NCBI GenBank assembly: GCA_028583405.1
Contig: CM053250.1
Location: 41,126,067 to 41,190,066, forward strand
DNA: 64,000 bases
Source of the DNA: Pogonophryne albipinna
Taxonomy: Eukaryota; Chordata; Actinopteri; Perciformes; Artedidraconidae
Direction of reading: 5' to 3'
Part shown: positions 1-12,624 of the stretch, piece after piece
Numbering within the stretch: position 1 is the first letter of the stretch
Layout of the letters: every line of letters starts with the position of its first letter
Notes under the pieces: model-generated
Told to the model about the DNA's origin: nothing
The model's database searches: none
What the model saw: the letters and a program-made list of their open reading frames with translations, nothing else
Translations under genes and position numbers: made by a program

Positions 1-676
1 TTCGGGCGGCAGACACCCTATCCGTTTTTAAGAGTGCGCTTAAGACCTTCCTTTTTGATAAAGCTTATAGTTAGGGCTGATTAGATTCAGCCCCTAGTTT
101 TGCTGATATAGGCTTAGTTTGTCGGGGGACATCTTACTTCTTCCTTCTCTCTGTCTATACCTGTGTACTCTCATGTTCCGATTAACCCAGCTTCCCCAAA
201 TGTCTTTCTTTTTGGTGTCTATATACGCTGGGATCCGGAGTCATGGATGATCCTGCGGTCCTGTGTCCTGCATCGCAAGCCCTGGATCTTGAGTCGTGGC
301 TGTGGTCCTGGATCATAGGTCCTGGATGGATATCCTCGTGGATTCATCTTCCTATTATACACACATGCATTTCCAAACATTTGGACTACCTATGTTGCAA
401 ATGTATTATCTTTTCAATTTACACACGGCATCTATTGCACGTCTGTCCGTCCTGGGAGAGGGATCCCTCCTCTGTTGCTCTCCCTGAGGTTTCTCCCATG
501 TTTCCCTTTAAACTGTGGGTTTTCTCTGGAAGTTTTTCCTTGTACGATGTGAGGGTCTAAGGACAGAGGGTGTCGTATTGTCATACTCATATTCTGTACA
601 AACTGTGAAGTCCACTGAGACAAATGTAACATTTGTGATATTGGGCTATATAAATAAACATTGATTGATTGATTGA
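1..676 (+). mobile_element. L2 LINE, 3' end (copy 1)
   Basis: The first 74 bases are the last codons of an L2 ORF2, ending in TAG at 72-74. They match the C-terminus of the full copy at 57825-62686. About 585 bases of 3' UTR follow, then a (TTGA)n tail at about 661-676. The two 3' ends are nearly identical over 670 bases; the clearest difference is a roughly 14-base stretch near 290-303 that copy 2 lacks. The rest of the element lies left of the window. The short tandem tail is the usual L2 3' terminus primed by target-primed reverse transcription. Confidence 0.9.
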
Positions 677-2008
677 CCTGTCATCTTGGGAAGTGCAATT
701 TTATTAATTCTGATAATGATGGTGATGACCCAGGTAATAGACCAGAATTGCTGTACTGGTAAATCACTTATCTTTTAATTATCCCTCAATATATCCATAT
801 TATTTAACTTTCTACACCTTAAGATAAAGCACATGATGCTATGTACATGCTGCTGACAAGGACGCAGCCTTTTATTGCCTGGTATTTATTGTGACTTCTT
901 GTGTGCGCCACTACCTGTGTTAATAGTCCCAAGGTTGGAGAACAAAGCGGTAAATGAACAGCTTTGTTCAAGAAGCCATCGCTCAGAGGAATAAGTTGTA
1001 GCAGATGCTGTGGAAGAAGCTGCTATTTATTTATTTGATTGTTCATATTTGTTCTAGTGCTTTTTAATTTGCTGGGATCTGGGGTACTTTGTGGGGGTGT
1101 TCATTACACAATGGATACCTTGTTCTTTAACTGCAAACCAAATCTTCCTACCGGTACAAATATATAACCTGAACCTGACACTTTACAATGGCCTTTCCAG
1201 CTTCAACTTGGTCACATGATCATTAGCCAATTAAGTGTGATCAATGTAGCATCAATTAAATGTGACTGAGACAAAAACAGTGAAATGTCTTGGCTGAAGT
1301 CACGAAACGACAGCCTCTGCTCTTGAAATGTTAAAGAAAAAAGGACTCGAAACAGAACGGTTATTATCTGAACTTGAGTTTTTTTTTTTACAGCTCCTGC
1401 ACATCCACTTGACACCCGTTGAGGCATTTCAATTATTTTGTCTACTGGGCATCTTCCTGGGACTGAGTGGGTGTTGACAGGTGGTGTTAAACTTGTGAAA
1501 TAATATAGTGTGAATATCTTGGTGAATTGTAGATTGAGCAGGGTGGATTTTTCATTCAACCTTTTTACATATCAAACCCCCCCCCCCCCCCCTCCAAGCT
1601 TGTCTGGTTTTATTGGACAGATGTGCTTGTCTTTAATTCTGACCTTGGCAGGGCTTTTGAGGTGTGCTTCATTTTCTCCAACCCCAACAGTTTCTACATC
1701 ACTTCCCTTCGTTGCCACAGTTGGAGTAAAGATATTTAATGTTGTTCTGTGATATAGGAGCCACGGAATCTATAAACTTCAATTCCAGATTCATCTCCTG
1801 CTTTTTACACAAATGTGTCGCCTGCCAGGATGATGGACGGCTGCTTCTGACCAAATGAAATCAAAAGCACACTCTGAACCTTGAACATTTGCTAGATTCT
1901 TCTGCAGTGCATGCTGTCCCTAACTTTGTATTTCTCTCTCTTTTCACACAAATGTGTTGAAGCCATGCTCAGTAGTTAGAGTGGTTGTGTGCAGACCAGG
2001 GTGAACAG
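677..2008. other. 3' flank of the GALNT gene, no feature recognised
   Basis: I see no credible ORF, splice-flanked exon or recognisable repeat here. The only low-complexity feature is a run of about 16 C at 1577-1592. Relative to the minus-strand GALNT gene this is downstream sequence. Confidence 0.5.
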
Positions 2009-2744
2009 TAGGGATGGGTATCGTTTGAAATGTATCGATTCTTATTCCGGTTCTGCTTATCGATTCCGGTTCTGCTTATCGATTCCGGTTCTTATCGATT
2101 CCCCGTTTCGATTCCAAAATTGTAAAAGAAAGAGGTCAAACGTTTAGATAACAAAAATATCTTTATTCTTTTAAGCTTTAACTGAAAAAAATATACATGC
2201 AATACAAATGTATTGCACAATAGCTGTGCTTTATTTTAACTGAGCTATGCCTGTGGCAAGCTATTAACAGGCATTACACTGTGCCTTGTCTTTTTATTTT
2301 TTAGTGTAGTGGAGCATCACTTCAGAGCGTTTACCGCAATCCATCTTTGGTGTTATGAAGTGACTGAGCTCGTGAACTGTCTACTGGAGGGCGGGGGGAG
2401 CCTCGCTGCGGGGCAACTGTGGACCTCTGTCGCCGCAACTTACATGATGCCGTTTAAAAAAATGAAGGGCGGTGCCGGCCGTCAGTGTACCGAGCCGGCC
2501 GTCAACGGCCCGCTGACGACCGGCCGTTCTGTGATTCTCCAGAACACACAGATGGCCAGTCCGCCCTTACCCTGGCTGTATTCCACCGGGTCACCGCGGC
2601 GCAGACGGACCCGGTGGAATACAGGGTCTACCGCGTTTAGGAACCGTTAAGCAGAACCGAAATTGTGTATTTTGTATGGGTACCCGGTACCCGGCATTTT
2701 CTTATCGGTTCTCATCTGGAACCGAGTTTCGGTTCCCAACCCTA
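2009..2744. mobile_element. hAT-type non-autonomous transposon
   Basis: The termini TAGGGATGGGTAT and GGTTCCCAACCCTA are imperfect inverted repeats. They are flanked by GTGAACAG (2001-2008) and GTGGACAG (2745-2752), an 8-bp target duplication with one mismatch, as expected for hAT. Near both ends there are repeated motifs of the type CGATTCCGGTTCT. A GC-rich block at 2390-2640 carries internal inverted segments around CGGCCGTCAACGG and ACCGGGTC. No transposase is encoded. It lies about 390 bases downstream of the GALNT stop codon, so it may sit inside the 3' UTR. Confidence 0.75.
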
Positions 2745-2752
2745 GTGGACAG

Positions 2753-3136
2753 GGACCCAAAATACTGCTCCTGCAATAACCACAGTGCTGACATCCTTTC
2801 ATGAACCTGTCCCCTGGAACAAGCAGCTATATTTCTCATTTATATTGCAGAGTGGAAGTTTAAAGAGCCTGGCTCCATCTGTGAGTCTCTGCTCTCAGGA
2901 CATTGGTATAAAACGTGATTTGGTTACTGATGCATGTTTTCCTATGCAGACTCTTGTTAAAAGTCAGTCTGGTATCAAAGCAATTATTTTCTTATTATGT
3001 AGTTTGCTACTTTAGTGAACACATTAGTCCACTTCTAACAGGAGTACATGCACCAGAACTCTGTGACGGTGGATCATGGCTCTGGGTCAGCAGGGAGTCC
3101 ATCACAATGCAGGTGCTCCAGTGGCTGGATCAGGGC
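2753..3136 (-). other. Probable proximal 3' UTR of the GALNT gene
   Basis: This stretch directly follows the stop codon on the minus strand. I see no AATAAA on the minus strand between the stop and the hAT element, so the poly(A) site is probably further left, inside or beyond that element. Assignment as UTR rests only on position. Confidence 0.4.
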
Positions 3137-3283
3137 TCACTGAGGCAGGACCGTCAGAACGTTAGTGATGGTCCACTTCTGATCCGTGCAGTCCTGAAGG
3201 ACCAGCTGGAAGCTGAAGTCTGACTGGGAGCTCTCCACCAGCTCCAGGCAGCGCAGAGACTCCATGTTCTGGATAGATCCGCC
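3137..3283 (-). CDS. galnt18: GALNT family, terminal coding exon (lectin domain C-terminus)
   Basis: This is the last exon of a UDP-GalNAc:polypeptide N-acetylgalactosaminyltransferase, a type II Golgi membrane enzyme that starts mucin-type O-glycosylation. On the minus strand a polypyrimidine tract ending in CAG precedes GGC at 3283. The reading frame gives 48 residues, from GGSIQNMESLRCLELV to TITNVLTVLPQ, and stops at TGA (3139-3137). The CLEL and QKW motifs are the C-L-x and Q-x-W signatures of the last ricin-B repeat. It joins the exon at 40983-41147 in phase 0 (TWSFTQ to GGSIQN). The pattern W-x-F-x-Q-G-G-x-I-x-N and the ending WTITNVL fit the Y subfamily (GALNT8/9/17/18), and from memory GALNT18 best. 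The paralog call is tentative; the family call is firm. The catalytic domain lies outside the window. Confidence 0.85.
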   Translation of the reverse strand, partial: GGSIQNMESLRCLELVESSQSDFSFQLVLQDCTDQKWTITNVLTVLPQ

Positions 3284-4395
3284 CTGAAGGGACAGAGAGG
3301 GGGAAGGTGAGTGAAAGTACACAAGCAATATATATATTTCATAATAATTATTATTAATAAGAAAAGTGAAGAATGCACTCCATTTGTTGTTGCATCCCTT
3401 CAGCCAAATACATTATTTTCAGATATCAAACCAATCTTCGTGCTGATTTGCCTTTTTAAATTATTGAACCAATATTAAACTATTGGTAGAGAAAACAACT
3501 AGAATGAGGCTTTGTGAAATAATTATGAGCATTAAGTAACAACCAAAAAACATTACTGTATCTCCAGTGGAGAGTCACAAACTAATCTACTACTACTACT
3601 ACTACTACTACATTTAATTTAACTAATTACCTCTACCACTGTTTTTAAACATGATCCTGACCAGTTTATTATCTCAAAGACTATCGAAGCACCGTACGCT
3701 TTAGGGGCGGGTCACCTTATGATTGACAGTTCACTATTGTTTTTAAAGAGGGTGTAGCCTGTGTAATGCACATTATAGAGAGGGGGTCACAGCGGTCTCT
3801 GTGACAGCAGCTCTGTCCATGCTTTAGCTAAGTGTTGGAACATTGTCAGACTTCATGCCAATAATTCAGAAATCGTGTCATAATAAAGAAAAACCCTCTA
3901 CTTTCTCTAACCAGTTAGTGATGCATTTCTTTATCACAACAACACACATGTATTTGTTTCATAATACAGGAAAATAATAGTATTTTAAACTTGTGAAAAA
4001 TCACGAATAATTACATATTATTATATTAGTTAACGTTATTAGGTGATTGACACAATATACATACATATATATATAAATGGTCTTTTTAGTCTTCCTACGT
4101 CGCGAGGCATACTTACATGCCAAAATGTAAGTGCACACATTTACACACTGTTGGCAGGTCTGATGTACAAAGTCTCAAACTGCTCATCATTTATTCTAAT
4201 GCTCATTGCACACACTCACGGCTCCCTTCAGATTAATTTAGGGTTCAGTACCTCGCACAAGGACTATAGTACTTCTGGACTGGAGGGACATTGCTTAAAA
4301 CAATGATTGTTTTATTTTAATAACCCACTGACCCACGCTAGCTTTAGCAGCCAATACCTTTTTAAGTAAGGCTAGAGTGTCTGGATGTTCTACAG

Positions 4396-4743
4396 CAGGG
4401 GTGCCCAATACGTCATAAGGTAGTGTGGGTAGATCGCATGGCATTGAAAAAAAATTAAATATATATATATTTTTTTAAAGTTAGCCAATCATCCATCCTT
4501 ACCATGGCATTTGCCACTTGATTGATGTACAGGTAAGCCAGTCTGAGTTGTATTGTTTGTGCCATATGGATTCATGCAGTTATGAGGGGGCCTCACTTCC
4601 TCATCTGAAGCGCAAATGCGACGCACTATTATGCGCTAATGCGCTCGCAACACAGATTGGGCAGGGGCGGCCCTGTAGGTAGATCATTTGGGCGTGGTCA
4701 TTTTAAAAGTAGCTCCCAAGCTGAAAAAGTGTGGGCACCCCTG
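4396..4743. mobile_element. hAT MITE
   Basis: The element starts CAGGGGTGCCCAATAC and ends GTGTGGGCACCCCTG, so the 12 terminal bases are inverted repeats. It is flanked by a perfect 8-bp duplication, TTCTACAG, at 4388-4395 and 4744-4751. It is 348 bp and encodes nothing. The ends are of the Charlie-like hAT type. Confidence 0.85.
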
Positions 4744-4751
4744 TTCTACAG

Positions 4752-5734
4752 CATGCATCTTACTAGATGCTGGATTTATGCTGTTAGAATAAAAAGCAGG
4801 TTTACAGCAGAGCTGCGTAGGCATCAGACGTGGCCAATATATATCTGACCTTGTGTTTGGAATTTCACAGTCTGTAATCACACATGGAAGCAGTTTAAAG
4901 CAGCGAGAGAGGGCACACATCCACACTGCAGCATGGAGCACTTTTCGGGTCCTACCTGTGAATAAGAGCCTCACTCATCAAGTGCACCAATAATTAAAGG
5001 TGTGGATAAAATGTAGAATTTTGACAGGCAAGAAGTGCCATGCAACCACGAGGTTTACTTTATTCACCTACAGACACAATTCAAGAGAAATCATACCACA
5101 TAATCTTAATTGTAGTAATAAGCTATCAACGAGTTAAAGTATGGGCCCAGACCCTAGGCATATATGTAGTGCAGGTATTATACAATAACATTTACAACCA
5201 ACAAAACACTGAAGGCAAACTGAAGACCCCTAAATTAATATTTACCGTAAACAACGTTTCGTCATGTGCATTGCATGTTATCTGAAAAGTTCCTCATTTT
5301 TTGTGTTCTCCTACAAGTAACAACAGCCTGTTTCTCCATATTCCCTTCCTCTGCCTCAGATCTCGTCCACTTCTCACAAATGAACAAGATGGCTCTTGGA
5401 TTAAGTTATACTGTGTGACACAGAGTGAATGCTGAGCCTAATTTTAAGTCAGTTGTCACTTGAAGTAACAACAGCAGGTTGGATATGTGTAACCGGTGTC
5501 GTTAAGCGGTCTCTGCGTTGTGTTTTGCGTTGATCATGGATGAGACCCGAGCCAACATCCAGTTAGACGATCTCCGTTTAATCACTGACAATCTGACAAC
5601 AGATATAACAATCAGTCTTATATTAGGTTTCCCCCACAGTGACTCCTCTCACGTGGAACATTTACAGAAAGGGGCGAGGAAACGTGAGGGACATAATATG
5701 AAGGAGGAAGTCACCATAAAAATAATCCTCTGAG
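4752..5734. other. Intronic sequence, nothing recognised
   Basis: No ORF with protein-like composition, splice-flanked exon or repeat termini was recognised here. Confidence 0.5.
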
Positions 5735-5890
5735 CACAGCGACCACACTTCAGAGGTTCCGCCCACTGATCTCCGACCTTGTCAGGTATTGAAATTTCAA
5801 TAAATGAAGAACACAGAATTTGTCTGATTATACTAAATGATACCAAAATACAAATAAACACCACTGCATATTTACAACTGTTTCATATGG
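5735..5890 (-). repeat. Fragment of the dispersed mosaic repeat
   Basis: Read on the minus strand, this matches 15970-16095: a stretch around TGCAGTGGTGTT, then TTCTGTGTTCT, then CCTGACAAGGTCGGAGAT. It is a detached piece of the large repeat mosaic that recurs at 12625-19560, 25776-27295 and 56845-64000. Confidence 0.7.
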
Positions 5891-5941
5891 ATAACTGTTA
5901 AATCCTTGGAGTTACAAAAAAGTCCCTTCCATGATCCTCTT

Positions 5942-6605
<664 letters not shown>

Positions 6606-8555
6606 CAACCCAGTCTCACAGCATTTCGTGTTATAGTCACAACATCTAATCTATTGATTCGTGTTCACCACAGCACGATTTTAAAAGCCATGTATTTCTA
6701 CTGGTAATGTGTTTCGTGCCTGCAGCACATCTTTTTGTCCGGTCGGGTCTTGGAAGACCGGAAGCTGTGTGGTTCATAAAAAAATGTTCTTACTCAATAT
6801 CAAGTCACGATTATTGTTTTATTTTAAAATCGTATAATGTCGGACTTTTTTTGCCGTCCGCGAGGAAAAGAAATGGGGCTCAGAGCCTCAGAATACTGAA
6901 ATCTGTATTTTTTAAATCTTTTTTTCCTTCTAATTTGTTATTCTTTTCTAAATAACACACTGTTATTTACTCACCAATAACACACAATTATCCTTGTTTT
7001 TATTTGTTTAATTCTATAATATCGGGCTTTTTTGCCGTTCATCAGGAACTGAATTTCAAAATAAAGTCACCGGAAACAGACACACCCACTGAACTGATTA
7101 CCCAAGATCCTCAGCTATGGTTGAAGCTCGGTGATTGGATGTTTTAGCCGCAATGCACGTTGGGATATGGTGTTTATGCGATATGAAATCCGAAAACATA
7201 AACAAAAATAATAATAATACTTTACTCCGAGTGTGCTTGCTTTTCTCTTTGGAAGTCATCACATAAAGGCATTGTATTACACGGTTCGGATGCATTAAAT
7301 ATTACACATCTGCCGTAGTTCTTTATGTATAGAGCCCTGATGAGAAGACTTCTAGACAAACTGGAAGAACTGCCACCGAAACTGAATATGTGACGTGGAT
7401 CATAAATATATCAGCAATTAAACAACATCTTCAATTTCTCTTCACACAATACGTCTCCTTGCAGTATCAACACTAATTTGGCTGACTTTTATATTTGATC
7501 CAATTGGTAGATAGGCTATATTTACACCATAACGGTGCACAGCTGATAGACAGGGACTTGTAGTTTTTAAAGATATTATTGATTTTCTTTGAATAAAAGA
7601 ATGTAAATACTGAGTTGAGAGAATAGTCAGAGGATTTGGGTGATGGGAGACACATCTATGGATTCAGAATTTCAATAGCTTACCATTAAATGACGGATAT
7701 ACCTTTCTTTCTGTGATGTTTTACAAATCAGATATTAATGTGTAGAAGTAAAACATGTCATATTATAGCAATATCCTGTAAAATTATGTGAAAACATGAA
7801 TAAAACTACAAACCTTCAGACATAAGTGTCCTACACTAATAATAAAAAGTATAATTTGTTGTGTTAACACTTTAAACTTGACAGTTTTTTAACCCGCACC
7901 GCCTAGTGGTTAAAGGTGGGGTATGTAAGTTTGAGAAACCGTCTCGAGATACACTTTTTGTTATATTCCATGGAATGCTCTTAACATCCCGATAGCAATG
8001 AATATCTTAAGTGCTTTGAAAAAAAATCCATAAAAAAACGTCATCTGTGGAAGCCGTAATACTGTAAAAAGTACGACCGATCATTTTAGCCGGCCCAGTA
8101 GAGGGCGGAGCCTGTGAGATATATAACTTGAATTTGTCAGTTGGTATAAATATAGTTAAAGTTATCCTACAACTTATAATTGTGAGTTAAGATAAGGTAG
8201 AAGTTAAAGTTGATTTGACTAGATAATGAACATTTCTTGAATCGATAATGTAAAAATTGTAAGTTTCTTTAACTCAAAGTATTAAGTTATAACAATGAAT
8301 GATCATTAATAAAATAACTTAACATTGTGAGTTGAAACAAAGTACATTTTGACATTAAGTCAACTCATAAGGCAGCCCTTGAACTTATGTTTTTAAGTTA
8401 AAACACCCTATTTACTTTTTACAGTGTACTAATACAATACCAATACATTGCTTTTAAAATTGTGACACGAAGAAAAGGGGAAAATTGTGTTGGTGAACAC
8501 GAATCAATAGATTAAATGTCGTGACTATAACACGAAATGCCGTGAGACTGGGTTG
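6606..8555. mobile_element. CAACCCAGTCTCAC-type TIR element, copy A
   Basis: The left terminus is CAACCCAGTCTCAC and the right terminus is its exact reverse complement. Both are flanked by ATAGTTA (6599-6605 and 8556-8562), a 7-bp target duplication. Inside each end lies the motif CGTGTTCACCAACACG or a variant, followed by a block around TTTTAAAAGCAATGTATT. The left part continues through a block beginning GACCGGAAGCTGTGTGG and then, on the minus strand, the same mosaic order as 26840-27295. There is no ORF resembling a transposase. A TTAA MITE is nested at 7914. The family name is unknown to me. Confidence 0.75.
7914..8115. mobile_element. TTAA MITE, truncated copy
   Basis: It starts AGGTGGGGTATGTAAG directly after TTAA (7910-7913). 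It matches the first two thirds of the complete copy at 19013-19355 and then breaks off near 8115. It sits in the sequence AGTGGTTAAAG of the host repeat; relatives at 17478 and 26590 show the uninterrupted site on the opposite strand. Confidence 0.75.
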
Positions 8556-9235
8556 ATAGTTATGTGGCAAGAACAGTAATATGTTTTACTAAGCTCAGCC
8601 TGAGACAAAACATTTGTGTCAAACCAGGCCGTCTAGCTCACAACTCATCCAGGTCTTACAAACAATATCAGAATCTCACACATACACCGTGAAACACTTT
8701 TACACGCACAATCATACCCTCTTTCGCACACTTTTGTCTGGGCCATAAATCAAACTTACTTACATACCAAACTGTACTTTCTTATAAACACTATTATTCC
8801 CACTTACAGACAACATCATACTACAATATAATACTCTAGTAGTGTATGCAAGACAGAAAACGTTGTGTGTGAGAAAGAATGATAGTGTATGTGAGAGAGG
8901 ATGTCAGGGTTTGAGTTTTGTGTGTCTAGTTTTGGGTTTATTTTTGCTGTTCTGTTCTCCCTGTCTCATGTGTTCCTCCTTGTTTCTTGTCTGGTCCTTC
9001 TCCCTGTGTTTTCCTTCCTGTCGTTAGTTTCCCTGGTGTGTCTGATTGTCTAATTGTGTTCACCTGTTGCCCTTGTGTTTCTCCTCCCCTGCCCAACTGT
9101 TTCTCGTCTCGTGATTACCCCTCTCTGTATTTAGTTTTGTCTCTTCCTGTGTTCCCCTGTCGGTTCATTGTTTGTTTGTCTTCCCTTCACGTGACGCTTC
9201 ATGTTTGTCTCTCCGGTCTTCCTCCATGTTTCTCG
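8556..9235. other. Intronic sequence with a C/T-rich stretch
   Basis: 8890-9235 is rich in C and T with short words such as CCTGTG and TTTGTCT. It resembles untranslated parts of fish retroelements, but I cannot assign it. Nothing is recognised in 8563-8890. Confidence 0.35.
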
Positions 9236-10455
9236 CTGCATTTAAAAATAAAATAGAGAAGATAAATAAAATAGCTTTTGAAAATGTGTGCATCTTAAAA
9301 GTGCTTAATTTTAGATAAATAAAATAAAGTGTAGCAGCAGCTTGAGTTTCTCTTTTTCTTTGTTAACCGTTTCACATCATGACTTAACTGTTTCAGACGA
9401 TTATAGAACAATATCAGTCTTTACACATCATAACAATTGAACAGTTTTAAAGTCTCTCTTTCTTTCCCTCTTATATTGCAGTCCCTCACTCACTTTGTTT
9501 TAATTCAGTGAGAGAATAGAGCTGGAGCTTATTGTCCTGCCAGGAGTTTAAATCTGGGCTGAAATGGAGTCGGGGCCATTCTCATACACATTCAGGTGCT
9601 CATTGGTTACAGTGATGAAAACACAGGTATGGTGAAAAGAGAGAGAACTATTCGAAGCAGAAAAAAACAGCGTAATATACCATCTGACAAAGGCCTGTGC
9701 TATAATGCTTCAATTAACTGGCTATTCTCTATAATAGGGGGGGACCTAATCTCCTCTAGGGGGGTCCGGGGACATGCTCCCCCAGGATTTTATTTTTTTT
9801 AAATATTGAAGTTAAAAGCATCAATCTGGTATCTTTCTGTTTTGGTGGTCATGCCACACCGTGCACGTGCATGCATACGCGAGTCATGGTGAGATATCTG
9901 GATTAAGAGGTTGCTTTTTCTTTGCACAGCATGAAAGAAAGGCGAAATGAATGGGATGTGATTTTAGTTTTTTTAAGCAGAGGTTGAGTTCAATAATTTG
10001 TACGACCCTCGGAGGATGTTGTAAAAATGTAAAGGAAAAAGGTTCCCCACCCCTGCTGTAAATAATAATAAAAACCCTTGATTTTTAACTTAACATCTCT
10101 GTCTCCTATTGATCTGAGTATATTATAAAGAATAGCAGTTAATTGAAGCATTATAGCACAGGCCTATGTCAGATGGTATATTACGCTGTTTTTGTTCTGC
10201 TTCGAATAGTTCTCTCTCTTTTCACCATACCTGTGTTTGCATCACTGTAACCAATGAGCACCTGCATGTGTGTATGAGAATGGCCCTGACTCCATGTCAG
10301 CCCAGATTTACAAACTCCTGGCAGGACAAACTCCAGCTCAATTCTCGCACTGAATTTAAACAAAGTGAGAGAGGGACTGCAATATAAGAGAGAAAGAAAG
10401 AGAAACTTTGAAACTGTTCAATTGTTATGATGTGTAAAGACTGATATTGTTCTAT

Positions 10456-12030
10456 TTCATTTCATTTCAAACCTTTATTTATACAGATAAATCCCATTGA
10501 GATCATTGATCTCTTTTTCAAGGGAGACCTGCTCAAGTAGTTCCACATGAAACATAAAAACATAAATAGAACAACAAAAGGACATCATACAGCATCATTT
10601 ACATAATTATCCACATAAACAGGTACCAATAGCTTCCGATTGACTAGCATCCAACCGAGCTTTAAAAACATTTAGTGGCACCAGATTGTTCAGTTTCCAT
10701 TTAATTTGCAGACTATTCCAAGACAGAGGAGCTGCGCATCTAACAGCCATCTTCCCTAAGACAGTCCTAGCAGTTGGCACATTTAATAAAACCACAGCAT
10801 TCGATCTCAGGCAGTAGCCACTTACAATTTTCCGTGAGATCAGGGAGCAGATATAAGATGGAAGTTTCCCTAACATGGCTTTGTATATAAAAATGTACCA
10901 GTGATTGAGCCTCCGTACAGTTAGTGAAAGCAAACCAGCCCTTGCATACAGGGTACAGTGATGGGTTAATGCTTTACAGTTTGTCACAAATCTTAGTGCG
11001 CTGTGATACGCAGCATCTAACTTGACCAGGCAATTGGCGGGTGCATTCATATACATCAGATCACCATAGTCCAGCACAGGTCAAAAGGTCACAGAGCCTT
11101 TTCCTGGCCTCAAGCGAGAAACAGGACTTGTTCCTGTAGAAGAAACCTAGCCTAACCCTCAGCTTTTTAAGCAGGTTATTGACATGAAGTTTAAAAGTGA
11201 GACAATCATCAAGCCAGATACCAAGGTATTTATAACAGGTAACCACTTCAAGTTTTATTCCTTGCGTAGTTACAATATCTAAAACAGGCTCTGGTGTCTT
11301 TTTAGCTTTAGAAAAGAGTATTACCTTGGTTTTCTCAACATTTAAAAGAAGCTTTAGTTCAGAGAGCTGAGTCTGAATAATGTTAAAAACAGCCTGTAAT
11401 TTAACACCAGCTTCCTTAATGGAGGGACCTGCACAGTACATCACGGTATCATCCGCATAAAAATGTAAAGTAGCTTCATCCACATTTTCACCTAAACTGT
11501 TGATGTAGATGGAGAATAAAAGTGGACCTAAAACAGAACCTTGAGGAACACCATTTGCAATGTTCAACCACTCAGAAGACAGCCCATCAAAATGAACACA
11601 TTGGGACCTTTCAGAGAGGTAGTTTACAAACCACCCTACTGCATGGCTGGACATGCCTATACTGGCTAGCCTCTGCTTTAAGATGCGATGATCGACGGTA
11701 TCAAACGCTTTGGACAGGTCAATAAATAGAGCTGCACAACTCTGCTTATTATCTAAAATACTCGCCACATCATTCACCACTTTCATTGTGGCAGTGATGG
11801 TGCTATGTTGCTTTCTGAAGCCTGACTGATGTTTAGACAGGATGTCATTTGTACATAAAAACACCTTTACCTGTTCACTCACTAGGCGTTCAAGAACCTT
11901 AGCCAGAACTGATAATTTAGAGATGGGCCTATAGTTATTTAATAAGGTGGCCTCCCCTCCTTTTAGCAAAGGCAGGACATACGCTGACTTCCACAATTTT
12001 GGAATTGTGTTAGTGCTGAGGGAGTGCCGA
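10456..12030 (-). mobile_element. Rex1/Babar-type LINE, 5'-truncated
   Basis: The element runs on the minus strand. Its 5' truncation is at 12030 and its 3' end at 10456, ending in repeats of ATTTC/GAAAT. TTCTAT occurs on both sides (10450-10455 and 12031-12036) as a 6-bp target duplication. The uninterrupted target survives in the opposite palindrome arm near 9396-9415, so the boundaries are exact. A 3' UTR of about 150 bases follows the coding part. Confidence 0.9.
10607..12030 (-). pseudogene. Rex1-type reverse transcriptase, C-terminal part, frameshifted
   Basis: The minus-strand frame from 12030 opens with TIPKLWKSAYVLPLLKGG. It then holds RT motifs NYRPIS, DLSKAFDTVDH (motif A), [18 protein letters not shown] (motif B) and FYADDTVMY (motif C), followed by the thumb and the conserved C-terminal region. 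A small deletion near 11065-11080 shifts the frame. The second part resumes at LDYGDLMYMNA and ends in a stop at 10607. The endonuclease domain and N-terminal RT are missing through 5' truncation, so it cannot be mobile. The pattern fits the Rex1 (CR1-like) clade of teleosts. Confidence 0.88.
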
Positions 12031-12208
12031 TTCTATAATCGTCTGAAACTGTTAAGTCATGATGTGAAACGGTTAACAAAGAAAAAGGGAAACTCAAGCT
12101 GCTGCTACACTTTATTTTATTTTTCTAAAATTAAGCACTTTTAAGATGCACACATTTTCAAAAGCTATTTTATTTATCTTCTCTATTTTATTTTTAAATG
12201 CAGCCCGA

Positions 12209-12624
12209 GAGGAACATTACACATATCCACAGTATTTACTGTATATCTGTATAGTTCAATGTTAATTGATAATACATATTGTTGTTTATGAATTGTACTT
12301 TCTTTATTTGATTGGCAGTCAGTAGTTGATTACATGCAGACGTTGATAAAGCTGCAGCTACTTCAACATATATATATATATCACACTAATGCATGAAGCA
12401 ACTTAGACATGTTGATGTTCTGGACCTTTGCATGGGGACATTTTCTCTAACTGGACCTCGTTGACTTTTAGTTGAATACCCCTGTAGAGCAGGGGTATTC
12501 AAACTACCTTGAGAGTCACTTTTCAACTATCAGGGCGTCCCATTGACTTGCATAGAGCTCCCTGAACGTTGGTAATAGACGAGTTGGGATCGCGACAAAA
12601 TGCTCTCCGCAGATCCATTCTCAC
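12209..12624. other. Intronic sequence with a short relic of an inverted repeat
   Basis: 12495-12600 is the reverse-complement relative of 19970-20080 (shared words GGGCGTCCCAT and TTTTCAAC). The pair brackets the mosaic copy between them. A short (TA)n run lies near 12367. Otherwise nothing is recognised. Confidence 0.5.

Larger units (their letters stand above)
9236..12208. repeat. Large inverted repeat with about 0.5-kb arms
   Basis: The left arm is about 9236-9737. The right arm is about 10120-10449 continued at 12037-12208, and the two are reverse complements with moderate divergence. Markers are GCATTTAAAAATAAAATAG at the left end and its complement at the right end, and CAGACGATTATAGAACAA against its complement split by the Rex1 insertion. 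The roughly 380-bp centre resembles 16500-16620 (GGGGTCCGGGGACATGCTCC). The arms encode nothing. It could be a foldback transposon or a tail-to-tail duplication; no target duplication was found. Confidence 0.75.

Noticed and set aside
4684..4974. ORF of 96 codons on the minus strand
   Set aside because: It straddles the end of the hAT MITE and unique sequence, with no domain or splice support.
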